Source: Rhizobium sp. P32RR-XVIII
GTDB lineage: Bacteria; Pseudomonadota; Alphaproteobacteria; Rhizobiales; Rhizobiaceae
Direction of reading: 5' to 3'
DNA length: 64,000 bases
Assembly: GCF_012641395.1 (NCBI RefSeq)
Contig: NZ_JABAIH010000001.1
Location: 248,001 to 312,000 of the forward strand
How positions within the stretch are numbered: position 1 is the stretch's first letter; each line of letters opens with the position of its first letter. Position numbers and translations under genes: made by a program. Shown piece by piece: positions 26,961-35,032 of the stretch. A model generated the notes under the pieces. That model searched no databases. It worked only from the letters and a program-made list of their open reading frames with translations, and was not told the origin of the DNA.

Positions 26961-27725
26961 TCAGGTGCGGGTGATCGAAAGACCGCCATCGACGAGCGAA
27001 GCCGTGCCGGTGACGAAGCTCGCATCGTCCGAAGCGAGATAAAGGACGGAGCGGGCAAGCTCCTCAGGTGCCGCGACGCGCTTCAGCGCATGCAGGCTGG
27101 TGACGAAAGCCTGCTTGTCGGGCGTATCGTTTGTCTCACGATACATGTCCGTATCCACCGCGCCGGGCAGCACGGCATTGACCCGGATGTTCTGCGGTCC
27201 GAATTCCGCGGCGAGGGCCTGCGTCAGGCCGATCAGGCCGGATTTGCTCGCGGCATAGGCAGCCATGCCCGGGAAGGCGACAGTGTAGCCGACGAAGGTG
27301 GAGGTAAAGATCACCGAACCGCCGCCGTGTTTCGCCATTTCGGCAATCTGGTGTTTGGCGGCTAGGAAGGAGGCCGTCAGATTGATCGTCAGCGCCTCGC
27401 TGAAGCCTGCTTCGGAAACTTCGGTGCTCGGGCCGGCTTCGCCGATGACACCGGCATTGTTGAAGGCGATGTCGAGTTTGCCGTAGTTTTGGACGGCGGC
27501 AGCAACGAGCGCCTTGTGATAGTCTTCCGCGCGAACGTCGCCTGCGACTGCAACGGCTTCGCCGCCGGCAGCCTTGATTTCTGCAACAAGGCTGTCGAGT
27601 TCTGCCTGACGGCGAGCGCCGACGACGACCTTGGCGCCTTCGGCGGCGAAAAGCTTGGCTGTCGAGCGCCCGATACCGGAACTTGCGCCGGTGACGATTG
27701 CGACTTTGTTGTTCAAGCGGTTCAT
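26961..27725 (-). CDS. SDR-family oxidoreductase
   Basis: A classical short-chain dehydrogenase of 254 residues: cofactor loop TGASSGIGRSTAKLFA, NNAG in IAFNNAGVIG, catalytic Ser in FTSTFVGYT, the YxxxK pair in MAAYAASKSG, and PGAVDTDMY after it. The Arg in VVGARR after beta-2 suggests NADP(H) preference. The substrate is unknown. AGGAGATGGAACA gives a good ribosome site. It is divergent from the LysR gene at 27852, its likely regulator. Confidence 0.92.
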   Translation of the reverse strand: MNRLNNKVAIVTGASSGIGRSTAKLFAAEGAKVVVGARRQAELDSLVAEIKAAGGEAVAVAGDVRAEDYHKALVAAAVQNYGKLDIAFNNAGVIGEAGPSTEVSEAGFSEALTINLTASFLAAKHQIAEMAKHGGGSVIFTSTFVGYTVAFPGMAAYAASKSGLIGLTQALAAEFGPQNIRVNAVLPGAVDTDMYRETNDTPDKQAFVTSLHALKRVAAPEELARSVLYLASDDASFVTGTASLVDGGLSITRT

Positions 27726-27834
27726 TGTTCCATCTCCTGATTTGAGGATGGGCTGGCGTCTGCCGCCCCATTCGATGACTGGAAGATGGCATTTTCCCGT
27801 CGTTCGGATTAGTCTCCATATAGTGGAACTCGAA

Positions 27835-27849
27835 TTCGGAAATACCGAA
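27835..27849. promoter_or_regulatory. Probable LysR-type binding site (T-N11-A)
   Basis: TTCGG (27835-27839), AAATA, CCGAA (27845-27849) is a perfect inverted repeat that contains a T-N11-A LysR core at 27836-27848. A related half site CGTTCGG occurs at 27801-27807. It ends two bases before the LysR start at 27852 and lies in the SDR/LysR divergent promoter region. Confidence 0.6.
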
Positions 27850-27851
27850 CG

Positions 27852-28757
27852 ATGATCAGGATCGAAGGGGTAGCGGCTTTCGTCGCCGTGGTGGAATCAG
27901 GGTCCGTCAGCGAGGCGGCAAGGCGTCTGCGGTTATCGAAGTCCGTCGTTAGCGAAAGGTTGGCGGAATTGGAAAGAACTCTTGGCGGTACGCTGCTCCA
28001 CCGTACGACGCGTAAGCTGACGCTGACGGAAGACGGTACGGCCTTCCTCGAACGCGCACTGCGCATCGTCCGCGAGATCGATGAAGCGACAGCCGATATG
28101 GCCGAACGGCGCGGCACGCTCGCCGGCCCCTTGCGCATCGCGGCGCCCGTCACGTTCGGCCGCATGCACCTTGGGCCGGCGCTTTATCCATTTCTGGCGA
28201 CGCATCCCGAAATCGCGCTGACGCTCGATATCGACGACCGGCGGGTGGACGCATCTTCGGAAGGCTATGACGCCGTCATCCGCAATGGTCCAATCGCCGA
28301 TTCACGTCTCGTTGCCTGGAAGCTTACGCGCAGCCGCCGTCTTCTGACGGCCTCGCCCGACTATCTCGACCGCTACGGGACGCCGGCGACACTGACCGAT
28401 CTCGATGCCCACCGGGGCCTGTTCTACACCAACCGTGGTATCGCCGATTGGCGCTTCCAGACCGCGGAGGGGGCGACCATCGTGCGTGCCAGGCTGGCCA
28501 TGGGCATGAACAACGGCGATATGCTCCGCGATGCGGCAATCGCCGGACTCGGGATTGCGCTGCTGCCTGCCTTCATCGCCGGTCCGGCGATCCGCGAAGG
28601 CAAGCTCGTCGAAATCGATGTCGGCTACAAGCCGGAAGTCGAATTCATCTACATGGCGCATCCCGAAGGCCGCAATCCCTCCACCAAGCTCCGCGCGATC
28701 GCTGATCACCTGAAAAAGGCCTTCGGCGATCCGCCTTACTGGGATCCGGCAGGCTAA
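27852..28757 (+). CDS. LysR-family transcriptional regulator
   Basis: 301 residues with an N-terminal HTH (FVAVVESGSVSEAARRLRLS, then SVVSERLAELE) and a substrate-binding domain (GPLRIAAPVTFGRMHLGPAL). The pattern of the effector domain resembles the CrgA/DmlR subgroup, which commonly controls an adjacent oxidoreductase. It is divergent from the SDR gene. Its stop lies three bases from the stop of another LysR gene on the opposite strand. Confidence 0.9.
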   Translation: MIRIEGVAAFVAVVESGSVSEAARRLRLSKSVVSERLAELERTLGGTLLHRTTRKLTLTEDGTAFLERALRIVREIDEATADMAERRGTLAGPLRIAAPVTFGRMHLGPALYPFLATHPEIALTLDIDDRRVDASSEGYDAVIRNGPIADSRLVAWKLTRSRRLLTASPDYLDRYGTPATLTDLDAHRGLFYTNRGIADWRFQTAEGATIVRARLAMGMNNGDMLRDAAIAGLGIALLPAFIAGPAIREGKLVEIDVGYKPEVEFIYMAHPEGRNPSTKLRAIADHLKKAFGDPPYWDPAG

Positions 28758-28760
28758 GGG

Positions 28761-29633
28761 TCAGAGCAGGCTCATGAGGTTTTCCGTCACAGGCGAACGC
28801 TGCGCCTTCAGCACCGCGAGCCCTAGTCTCGCGACGAGCGACGACCCCTCGATCGGCCGGTAGGCGACGCCGTCTAGCTTGATCTGGGCGATCGAGGCAG
28901 GCACGATCGAAACGCCCAGATCGGCTGCCACGAGGTTGACGACAGAAGGGATCTGCGGCGCCTCCTGTGTCACGACGAGCTCGAAGCCAGCATCCCGGCA
29001 GGCGCGCACGATATCGTCATAAAGGCTGAGACCGACGGTGCGCGGAAAGAGGATGAAGGGCTCTCCCGCAAGTGCCGAGAGCGGAACCTCTGCGTGGCGC
29101 GCGAGCGCATGATGTGCGGGTAGCGCAATGAGCATCGGTTCGTCCGCCAGCCGCTTCAGCCGCACGTCCTTGGGGTCCTCCAGTCCGGGGCGGATGAAAG
29201 CGGCGTCTATCTCCTCGCGCATCAGCTTTTCCATCAGCCCATTGCTGTTCATTTCGGTGAGCGAGAGCCCGATATCCGGCCATCGGCCGCGAAATCGGCG
29301 GATCACGCCGCTGACGGCGGGATTGAAGGCGGAGGAGGCCGTAAAGCCGAGAAGCAGCCGGCCGGTCTCGCCGCGCATCGCCCGCTGCGCTGCAAGTTTC
29401 GCCTTTTCGGCAGCCGCGACCGCGTCTCGCGCTTCCGGGAGGAAGGCGCTGCCCGCCGCCGTCAGCTCCGCCCCGTGCGGCACGCGGTGGAAGAGCTGCG
29501 CGCCGATTTCCTCCTCGAGGTCGCGGATTTGCTGGCTGAGCGGCGGCTGACCGATGCCGAGCCTGGCTGCCGCCCGGGTGAAATTGCCCTCCTCGGCGAC
29601 GGCGAGGAAATAGCGGATATGTCGCAGTTCCAT
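28761..29633 (-). CDS. LysR-family regulator, likely controls the adjacent MFS gene
   Basis: The ATG at 29633 begins MELRHIRYFLAVAEEGNFTR, the standard LysR start, giving 290 residues. The open frame continues far upstream to 31049 opposite the MFS gene, but that extension is Gln/Arg/Glu-rich shadow sequence and not protein. The effector domain has FTASSAFNPAVSGVIRRFR. Regulators of this CatR/BenM-like type with a divergent MFS neighbour often control its expression. Confidence 0.9.
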   Translation of the reverse strand: MELRHIRYFLAVAEEGNFTRAAARLGIGQPPLSQQIRDLEEEIGAQLFHRVPHGAELTAAGSAFLPEARDAVAAAEKAKLAAQRAMRGETGRLLLGFTASSAFNPAVSGVIRRFRGRWPDIGLSLTEMNSNGLMEKLMREEIDAAFIRPGLEDPKDVRLKRLADEPMLIALPAHHALARHAEVPLSALAGEPFILFPRTVGLSLYDDIVRACRDAGFELVVTQEAPQIPSVVNLVAADLGVSIVPASIAQIKLDGVAYRPIEGSSLVARLGLAVLKAQRSPVTENLMSLL

Positions 29634-29726
29634 GGTATCTCCAAAAGCTATTGTGATTGCCAGTGCCATATATTGGACAAATGATGCATCGCTGGCTAGA
29701 TAGCAGGGCGAAAGGTTGGTTCTCCT

Positions 29727-31025
29727 ATGCCCCGCGTTACCTCCACGAAGATGTCCGACATATCCCCAGAAGCCGCAAAGCCTGCCCGCCCGCCGCTCCA
29801 TGTCGCGACCGAGAGGGACGAGGCGCAGGCCAGCCAGTTCCTCGTTCGAGGCGCGCCGGCCTATCGCCGCGCCAGCCTGGCGCTTTTCCTCTCCGGCTTC
29901 GCCACCTTCTCGCTGCTCTATTGCGTTCAGCCGCTGATGCCGATCTTCGCCGAGGATTTCGGAGTCAGCCCGGCGGCAAGCTCGCTGTCGCTGTCGCTTG
30001 CGACCGGCTTCCTCGCCGTCGCGATCTTCTGTGCGGCGGCCATCTCCGAAGGCGTCGGACGCCGCAGCATGATGTTCGTCTCGCTGCTTGGCTCGGCGCT
30101 CTGCACCATCGCCTGCGCCATCGTTCCGGACTGGCATATGCTGCTCGCCATCCGCGCATTGCAGGGCTTCCTGCTCGGCGGCGTGCCGGCCGTCGCCATG
30201 GCCTACCTCTCGGAAGAGGTCGAACCGCGCGGCCTCGGCGCTTCGATGGGCCTCTATATCGCCGGCAATGCCTTCGGCGGCATGGCGGGGCGCGTCGTTA
30301 CCGGCACGCTCGCCGAATATTTCTCCTGGCGCCCGGCGCTTGCCGTCATCGGCTTGCTTGGCCTTGCCGCCGCTATCGGCTTCCGGCTGCTGCTGCCCGC
30401 CTCCCGCAATTTCAAACCGCGCAAGGGCTTCAACGCGCATTTCCACCTGATGGCCTGGATTGGTCATATCCGCAGCCCGGCGCTGCCCTTCCTCTTCGCC
30501 ATCGGCTTCCTGGTCATGGGCGCCTTCGTCACGATCTATAACTATGCCGGTTTCCGCCTCGTGCAGCCGCCCTACAGCCTGAACCAGACCGAGCTGGGCC
30601 TGATCTTCACCGTCTACCTCTTCGGTATCGCGGCCTCCTGGGCCGCAGGCCTGCTGGGCGACAGGTTCGGCCATTTCGTCGTGTTGCTCGCCGGCATCCT
30701 CTGCGCCGCGATCGGCGTCGCGGTTACGCTTCTTGCACCGCTGCCGCTGATTGTTCTCGGCATCGTGTTTCTGACGGTCGGCTTCTTCATGGCGCATTCG
30801 GCCGCCAGCGCGCTGGTCGGCCGGCTTGCCCGCGGCACCAAGGGGCATGCCTCCTCGCTCTATCTGCTGGCCTATTACATCGGCTCCAGCGTTGCTGGTT
30901 CGGCGGGCGGCTGGTTCTTTGCGATCGAAGGCTGGTCTGCCGTCGTCTTCTTCACGCTCGCCATGCTGGCCTTTGCCTTTGCGGCAGCCTGCACCGCACG
31001 CAGCCTTTCGAAGCGTATCGGTTAA
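29727..31025 (+). CDS. MFS transporter
   Basis: The 432-residue protein has twelve membrane segments after a 50-residue cytoplasmic leader. The motif FLVRGAPAYRRASLALFLSG followed by YCVQPLMPIFAEDFGVSP matches the YnfM/arabinose-efflux-like group of MFS exporters (YCVQPLLP). The substrate is unknown. It is divergent from the LysR gene across 93 bp. Confidence 0.88.
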   Translation: MPRVTSTKMSDISPEAAKPARPPLHVATERDEAQASQFLVRGAPAYRRASLALFLSGFATFSLLYCVQPLMPIFAEDFGVSPAASSLSLSLATGFLAVAIFCAAAISEGVGRRSMMFVSLLGSALCTIACAIVPDWHMLLAIRALQGFLLGGVPAVAMAYLSEEVEPRGLGASMGLYIAGNAFGGMAGRVVTGTLAEYFSWRPALAVIGLLGLAAAIGFRLLLPASRNFKPRKGFNAHFHLMAWIGHIRSPALPFLFAIGFLVMGAFVTIYNYAGFRLVQPPYSLNQTELGLIFTVYLFGIAASWAAGLLGDRFGHFVVLLAGILCAAIGVAVTLLAPLPLIVLGIVFLTVGFFMAHSAASALVGRLARGTKGHASSLYLLAYYIGSSVAGSAGGWFFAIEGWSAVVFFTLAMLAFAFAAACTARSLSKRIG

Positions 31026-31042
31026 GCGCAATTGGCATAGGC

Positions 31043-31071
31043 TTGACACGCGTGTTCATCCGCAGTATTTA
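31043..31071 (+). promoter_or_regulatory. Sigma-70-type promoter of the ArsR operon
   Basis: A perfect -35 TTGACA at 31043-31048 and a -10-like TATTTA at 31066-31071 are separated by 17 bp. The ArsR start is 32 bp downstream of the -10. The downstream edge abuts the operator palindrome. Confidence 0.75.
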
Positions 31072-31098
31072 ACTCACAAGTTAATTAACTAATGAGTT
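31071..31098. promoter_or_regulatory. 28-bp palindrome, probable ArsR-type operator
   Basis: The two 14-base halves 31071-31084 and 31085-31098 are inverted repeats except for two positions per arm; the central 12 bases AGTTAATTAACT are a perfect palindrome and the outer arms AACTCA/TGAGTT pair. It starts at the last base of the -10 and ends four bases before the ArsR ATG, ideal for autorepression. Confidence 0.8.
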
Positions 31099-31102
31099 TA
31101 AT

Positions 31103-31453
31103 ATGCATGCCGATCGACTGAGCATGACGTTTTCAGCCCTCGCTGATCCCACGCGCCGAGCGATCCTTTCGCGGCTGGCGCTCGGCGAGGCTTCGGTGTC
31201 GGAACTCGCCGAACCATTCGACATGTCGCTCGTTGCCGTATCGAAGCATCTGAAGGTGCTCGAAAAAGCCGGCCTTGTTGCGAAGGGAAGGGAAGCCCAG
31301 TGGCGACCCTGCAGACTGGAAACCGAGCCACTTCGCGGTGTCGACGACTGGCTGGAAACCTACCGCCGGTTCTGGAGCGAAAGCCTCGACAAACTCGAAG
31401 CCTACGCCGCTACCGTCAAGCAGAGGAGGAATGACGATGAACACCGCAAATGA
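31103..31453 (+). CDS. ArsR-family winged-helix repressor
   Basis: 116 residues with the ArsR core: FSALADPTRRAILSRLALGE, SVSELAEPFDMSLVAVSKHL and KVLEKAGLVAKGREAQWRPC. No thiolate metal site (CVC in helix 5) is visible, so this is the non-metal subgroup commonly paired with SRPBCC proteins. It overlaps the SRPBCC gene by 17 bp. A strong promoter and palindrome upstream indicate autorepression. Confidence 0.92.
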   Translation: MHADRLSMTFSALADPTRRAILSRLALGEASVSELAEPFDMSLVAVSKHLKVLEKAGLVAKGREAQWRPCRLETEPLRGVDDWLETYRRFWSESLDKLEAYAATVKQRRNDDEHRK

Positions 31454-31922
31454 AATCCGTCTCTCCGGCCGCAGCCGGGAGATCCTGCTTACCCGTGAGA
31501 TCGACGCCCCGCGCGAATTGGTCTTCAGCCTTTGGACCGAGCCGGAGCATCTGTTGCAATGGTGGGGTCCGCACAATTGTTCGGCACCCTCGGTTTCGGT
31601 CGATCTGCGCGAAAGCGGCGCCTGGCGTCACTGCATTCTGGGGCAGGATGGCAAGGAATATTGGAGCCGGGGCCGTTACATCGAGATCAGCCCACCGGAA
31701 CGCCTCGTCTTCACCTTCGCCTGGGAAAATGATGCCGGCCAGCCAGAGCACGAGATGCAGGTAACGGTCGAGCTGGAGGAAAAAGGCGAGGGTACGCGCC
31801 TCATCTTCCGCAAGCGCGAGCTGCCGAACGACACCGAATTCAAACTGCAGTCGGAAGGCTGGAGCGAGGCGCTCGATAAGGCCACCGCCTATGCGGAAGC
31901 CGCCGCCAAAGGGAGGAAATGA
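31437..31922 (+). CDS. SRPBCC (AHSA1/Aha1-like START) domain protein
   Basis: About 161 residues of AHSA1-like fold: LTREIDAPRELVFSLWTEPE, LLQWWGPHNCSAPSVSVDLR and LVFTFAWEND are standard segments. These proteins form a hydrophobic cavity; the ArsR-SRPBCC pair is common in soil bacteria and its ligand is unknown. The ATG at 31437 is favoured over 31431 because AGGAGG at 31423-31428 is correctly spaced only from 31437. It overlaps both neighbours. Confidence 0.88.
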   Translation: MNTANEIRLSGRSREILLTREIDAPRELVFSLWTEPEHLLQWWGPHNCSAPSVSVDLRESGAWRHCILGQDGKEYWSRGRYIEISPPERLVFTFAWENDAGQPEHEMQVTVELEEKGEGTRLIFRKRELPNDTEFKLQSEGWSEALDKATAYAEAAAKGRK

Positions 31923-32317
31923 TGAAGAGGACATATCATGGAAGCTGCCATTGCGGCGCCGTCAGCTACGAGGCCGATCTTGATCTGCAGGGTGGCACGT
32001 TCAAATGCAACTGCTCGATCTGCAAGAAGAAACGCAATTGGCTGGCAGTTGCTACGCCGGCCGATTTCCGCCTGATCTCGGGCGAAGACAACATCAGCGA
32101 ATATCAGTTCGGCTCACACAGATTGCATCATCTGTTCTGCAAGAATTGCGGAATCAGCTCCTTCAATTGGGGCGAAAATCCTGGCAAGTTCTATGCGATC
32201 AGCGTCAGCTGCCTCGACGATGCCACCGACGAGGAGCTCGCCTCCTCTCCGGTCGGCTATTTCGACGGCCGCGACGATCGCTTTGATCGTGCGCCGGCTG
32301 AAACGCGGCATCTATGA
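31919..32317 (+). CDS. GFA (CENP-V/Gfa-type zinc) family protein
   Basis: 132 residues with MMKRTYHGSCHCGAVSYEA, KCNCSICKKK and LFCKNCGISSF, the zinc-binding cysteine pattern of the Gfa family. It overlaps the SRPBCC stop (start at 31919 or 31922) with GGAGG upstream, so it is the third gene of the ArsR operon. The GFA protein at 18091 is not closely similar, so this is a family recurrence rather than a recent duplication. Activity unproven. Confidence 0.87.
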   Translation: MMKRTYHGSCHCGAVSYEADLDLQGGTFKCNCSICKKKRNWLAVATPADFRLISGEDNISEYQFGSHRLHHLFCKNCGISSFNWGENPGKFYAISVSCLDDATDEELASSPVGYFDGRDDRFDRAPAETRHL

Positions 32318-32322
32318 TGCCG

Positions 32323-32715
32323 CTATTTTTCCCAATCCTCGATCCGTAGCCCGGCAATACGCCCGAACTCCTTGAAATTATGCGTGATAAGCGTCAGGTC
32401 TCGTGATACGGCCTGGCCTGCAATCAACACATCATAATGACCGATCGGCGTTCCGGCGGCGTTGAGCATAGCGCGGATCTCGCCGGCCTTCCGGGCGTCG
32501 TCTTGATCGAATTCGAGAATTTGGAATTGCAATGCGTCGATGCGCGCAAGGTTTTCGCTTGTCCGCAGGCTCTTGTAGGCACCGTAGAACAGATTGTGCG
32601 CTACGATTGCCGATATAGCGAAGTCCTGTGGGCTATGCTTGCGTAGCGTTGCCAGGAAGGCGTCATTGCCCTTCATCAGGGCAATGACCGCATTGGCGTC
32701 GAGCAGGTATTTCAT
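32323..32715 (-). CDS. vapC: VapC-type PIN-domain ribonuclease toxin
   Basis: 130 residues with the four acidic PIN positions: Asp6 in [16 protein letters not shown], Glu54 region [12 protein letters not shown], the conserved [15 protein letters not shown] (Asp), and LITHNFKEF near the end. VapC toxins cut tRNA or rRNA when freed from VapB. It overlaps vapB by four bases (ATGA), giving translational coupling. The pair sits between the GFA gene and the ergothioneine operon. Confidence 0.9.
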   Translation of the reverse strand: MKYLLDANAVIALMKGNDAFLATLRKHSPQDFAISAIVAHNLFYGAYKSLRTSENLARIDALQFQILEFDQDDARKAGEIRAMLNAAGTPIGHYDVLIAGQAVSRDLTLITHNFKEFGRIAGLRIEDWEK

Positions 32716-32960
32716 TTGAAGAAGTCGAGCTCGGGCTTATCTTCGCCGGCTGGCTGCTCATTGGCACCATCTGCGAAATCGCTATCGACCTCCGCCGTCA
32801 CATCGGCCAGCCAATCCCAATCGTCTGAAACGGGTTCGAGGATGATGGCCTTGCCCTGGCGGCGGATGGCAACGGTGTCGCCTTCGAAGCGGAATTCCTT
32901 CGGCAGACGTACGGCCTGCGAGCGGCCCGACCAGAATATCCTTGCCGTGTTCATTGCCAT
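32712..32960 (-). CDS. vapB: VapB-type antitoxin (AbrB/SpoVT fold)
   Basis: 82 residues beginning [20 protein letters not shown], the swapped-hairpin AbrB DNA-binding signature, with [19 protein letters not shown]. The acidic C-terminal tail ([10 protein letters not shown]) should bind and block VapC. AGGAG precedes the start. It autoregulates the pair in known systems; an imperfect palindrome lies just upstream. Confidence 0.88.
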   Translation of the reverse strand: MAMNTARIFWSGRSQAVRLPKEFRFEGDTVAIRRQGKAIILEPVSDDWDWLADVTAEVDSDFADGANEQPAGEDKPELDFFK

Positions 32961-32981
32961 GTCTCCTGATGAGATATGGCA

Positions 32982-32997
32982 ATGATATATACCATTC
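32982..32997. promoter_or_regulatory. Imperfect 16-bp palindrome upstream of vapB
   Basis: AATGATATATACCATT is self-complementary at all but one pair of positions (AATG/CATT arms around TATATA). It lies about 20 bp before the vapB start and its TATATA core can also act as a -10. It is a plausible VapBC operator. Confidence 0.55.
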
Positions 32998-33008
32998 CCG
33001 CTTTAGCT

Positions 33009-34670
33009 TCAACCAAGCCTGATATACGGCACATTCTTCTTCTGCACCTCATCCAGCGCTTCCTCGTATCCGGCGTCGGCGTAGCGCATGACGCCGAGCG
33101 CCGTGTCGTTGGTGAGCGCATGGTCGAGCCGTTCGTCGGCAGCGTCCGTGCCGTCGGCGACCACGGTCACGCCGCAGCTGGTCATGTAACCGGCATAGCC
33201 GCCGCCGCCGGAATGAACGACGACGAGATCGGCCATCGAGGAGCAGAGCATCATGGCGTCGATCAGCGGCCAGTCGGCGATCGCGTCAGAGCCATCCTTC
33301 ATGCGCTCGGTCATGATGTTCGGATGCGCCATGGCACCGGCATCGAGATGATCGCGCGAGAAGGCGACGGGGCCCTTGAGTTCGCCGCTGGCAACCAGCC
33401 CATTCACGCGTCGCGCAAGCGCCGTCCGTTCGCCGTGGCCGAGCCAGGCGATGCGCGCCGGCAGACCCTCGAAGGGGATATGTTCACGGGCAAGTCGGAT
33501 CCAGTTGGTGATGATCTTGTTGTCGGGGAACATCTCGAGCAGCAGCTCGTCGATCCGGGCGATGTCGCTCTCTTCGCCGGAAAGCGCCATCCAGCGAAAC
33601 GGGCCGATCGCGCGGGCAAAGAGCGGCCGCAAATAGGCTTCGGTGAAGATCGGAATGTCGAAGGCGTTCGCAACGCCGCCTTCCTTTGCCTGCGTGCGGA
33701 TCAGGTTGCCGTTGTCGAAGACCTCCGAGCCCTTCTTCTGGAACTCCAGCATCGCCGTTACATGCTGGACGATCGACGCGCGGCTTGCCGCCATCAACTG
33801 GCCCTGGCCCTCATCCCGCAGTTCCTTGACCTGAGCAAGGCTCATGCCTTTCGGCACATAACCATAGACGAGATCATGCGCCGAGGTCTGATCGGTGACG
33901 ATATCCGGCACGATGCCGCGCCGGGCGACTTCCGGATAGATTTCGGCCGCATTGCCGACAAGGCCGACGGAACGCGCCCGCTTCTCCTTCACGGCCGTGT
34001 CGATCATCGCGAGCGCCGTATCGAGGTCGGGCGCGATCTCCTGCAGATAGCCGATCTCCTGGCGCTTCTTTGCCCGCTCCGGATCGATATCGACGCAGAG
34101 GATCGCCGCACCCGCCATGCCGCCGGCGAGCGGCTGCGAACCGCCCATGCCGCCGAGCCCCGCGGTCAGCACGAAGCGGCCAAGGAGATCGCCGCCGAAG
34201 CGCTTTTCGGCGATGCGCATGAAGATCTCGTAGGTGCCCTGAATGACGCCCTGGCTGCCGATATACTGCCAGGCGCCGGCCGTCAGTCCGCCCCAGCAAA
34301 TCAGTCCCTTGCGCTGCAGCTCGTAGAACACCTCGGCTTTCGCCCATTGGCCGACAATGTTGCAATTCGCCATGATGACGAGTGGTGCGTTGGCGTGGGT
34401 TTTCACGAGACCGATCGGCTTTCCGGACTGGATCAGCAGCGTCTGATCCTCATCCATCTCGGTCAGCGCCTTGACGATGCCTCTATGCGCCGGCCAGTTG
34501 CGGGCAGCCTTGCCGAGCGCCGCATAGACGACGAGATTATCGGGGTCCTCGCCAACGGAAAGCACATTTTCGAGAAGACGCAGTAGCGCTTCCTGTCGCC
34601 AGCCTTTGGCCCGCAGCTCCGGCCCGCCGGGAATCGGAAATTTCGGATGGCGTGGATTGGCCTTCGGCAT
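33009..34670 (-). CDS. Thiourocanate hydratase (urocanase/HutU-like), ergothioneine catabolism
   Basis: A 553-residue urocanase-superfamily protein that should add water to thiourocanate, the product of ergothionase, giving a thiohydantoin propionate. The NAD+ core is conserved: LTAGLGGMGGSQPLAGGMAG (168-187), GNAAEIYPE (239-247), VTDQTSAHD. The C-terminal active-site region differs from canonical HutU: VHSGGGGYAGYMTSCG (485-500) replaces the usual LHHGGGVGMGFSQHSG, and VVADGT (503-508) lacks the catalytic Cys normally at VCDGT. No hutI, hutG or hutH is adjacent; instead desulfurase, carbamoylase and hydantoinase genes lie upstream. It is the last gene of the operon. Canonical urocanase is the alternative reading. 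Confidence 0.82.
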   Translation of the reverse strand: MPKANPRHPKFPIPGGPELRAKGWRQEALLRLLENVLSVGEDPDNLVVYAALGKAARNWPAHRGIVKALTEMDEDQTLLIQSGKPIGLVKTHANAPLVIMANCNIVGQWAKAEVFYELQRKGLICWGGLTAGAWQYIGSQGVIQGTYEIFMRIAEKRFGGDLLGRFVLTAGLGGMGGSQPLAGGMAGAAILCVDIDPERAKKRQEIGYLQEIAPDLDTALAMIDTAVKEKRARSVGLVGNAAEIYPEVARRGIVPDIVTDQTSAHDLVYGYVPKGMSLAQVKELRDEGQGQLMAASRASIVQHVTAMLEFQKKGSEVFDNGNLIRTQAKEGGVANAFDIPIFTEAYLRPLFARAIGPFRWMALSGEESDIARIDELLLEMFPDNKIITNWIRLAREHIPFEGLPARIAWLGHGERTALARRVNGLVASGELKGPVAFSRDHLDAGAMAHPNIMTERMKDGSDAIADWPLIDAMMLCSSMADLVVVHSGGGGYAGYMTSCGVTVVADGTDAADERLDHALTNDTALGVMRYADAGYEEALDEVQKKNVPYIRLG

Positions 34671-34698
34671 GAAATGTCCTTCCTCAAGTCCCGGTTTG

Positions 34699-35028
34699 TT
34701 ACTTTGCCGGCAGCGAGGTCACATAGGCGACCGCTGCATCGAGCAGTCGCCGGCGCAGCGCATCGTCGCCATAGGCTCGCGCATCGGCGCGTACCCAGCC
34801 CTGCATCGCCCGTTCGCCCGACAGCATCTGGACTACGCCTGGTAAATTCAGCGCCCAACCGTCATTGCCTTTGCCGAGCCGAACCAGCATCCCGTCCTCT
34901 CGCGCACCACAAAGGAGGTTGCCATTCAGCATCAGGGCCCAGCCGCCGAACATGGTCTTTTCGCTGAGGCCCGGCATATCGCCGAGCTCCTCTTTCAGCA
35001 GTCCCTCAAGCCCGGTATCGCGCGCCAT
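34699..35028 (-). CDS. TfoX N-terminal-domain protein
   Basis: The ATG at 35028 gives 109 residues starting MARDTGLEGLLKEELGDMPG; the segment KTMFGGWALMLNGNLLCGAR is the TfoX/Sxy N-terminal domain signature. Full-length TfoX regulates competence in gammaproteobacteria; stand-alone N-domain proteins are widespread and uncharacterised. It starts four bases after the DUF917 stop and ends 28 bp before the thiourocanate hydratase start, so it is embedded in the catabolic operon. No role in ergothioneine breakdown is known to me. Confidence 0.8.
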   Translation of the reverse strand: MARDTGLEGLLKEELGDMPGLSEKTMFGGWALMLNGNLLCGAREDGMLVRLGKGNDGWALNLPGVVQMLSGERAMQGWVRADARAYGDDALRRRLLDAAVAYVTSLPAK

Positions 35029-35032
35029 GGCA

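Noticed and set aside
29634-31049. Extension of the LysR frame opposite the MFS gene
   Set aside because: Its translation is Gln/Glu/Arg-rich without domains; it is the antisense shadow of the MFS gene, and the LysR start at 29633 is typical.
32976-34586. 536-codon plus-strand frame opposite the urocanase-like gene
   Set aside because: Antisense shadow; His/Arg/Asp-rich with no recognisable domain.
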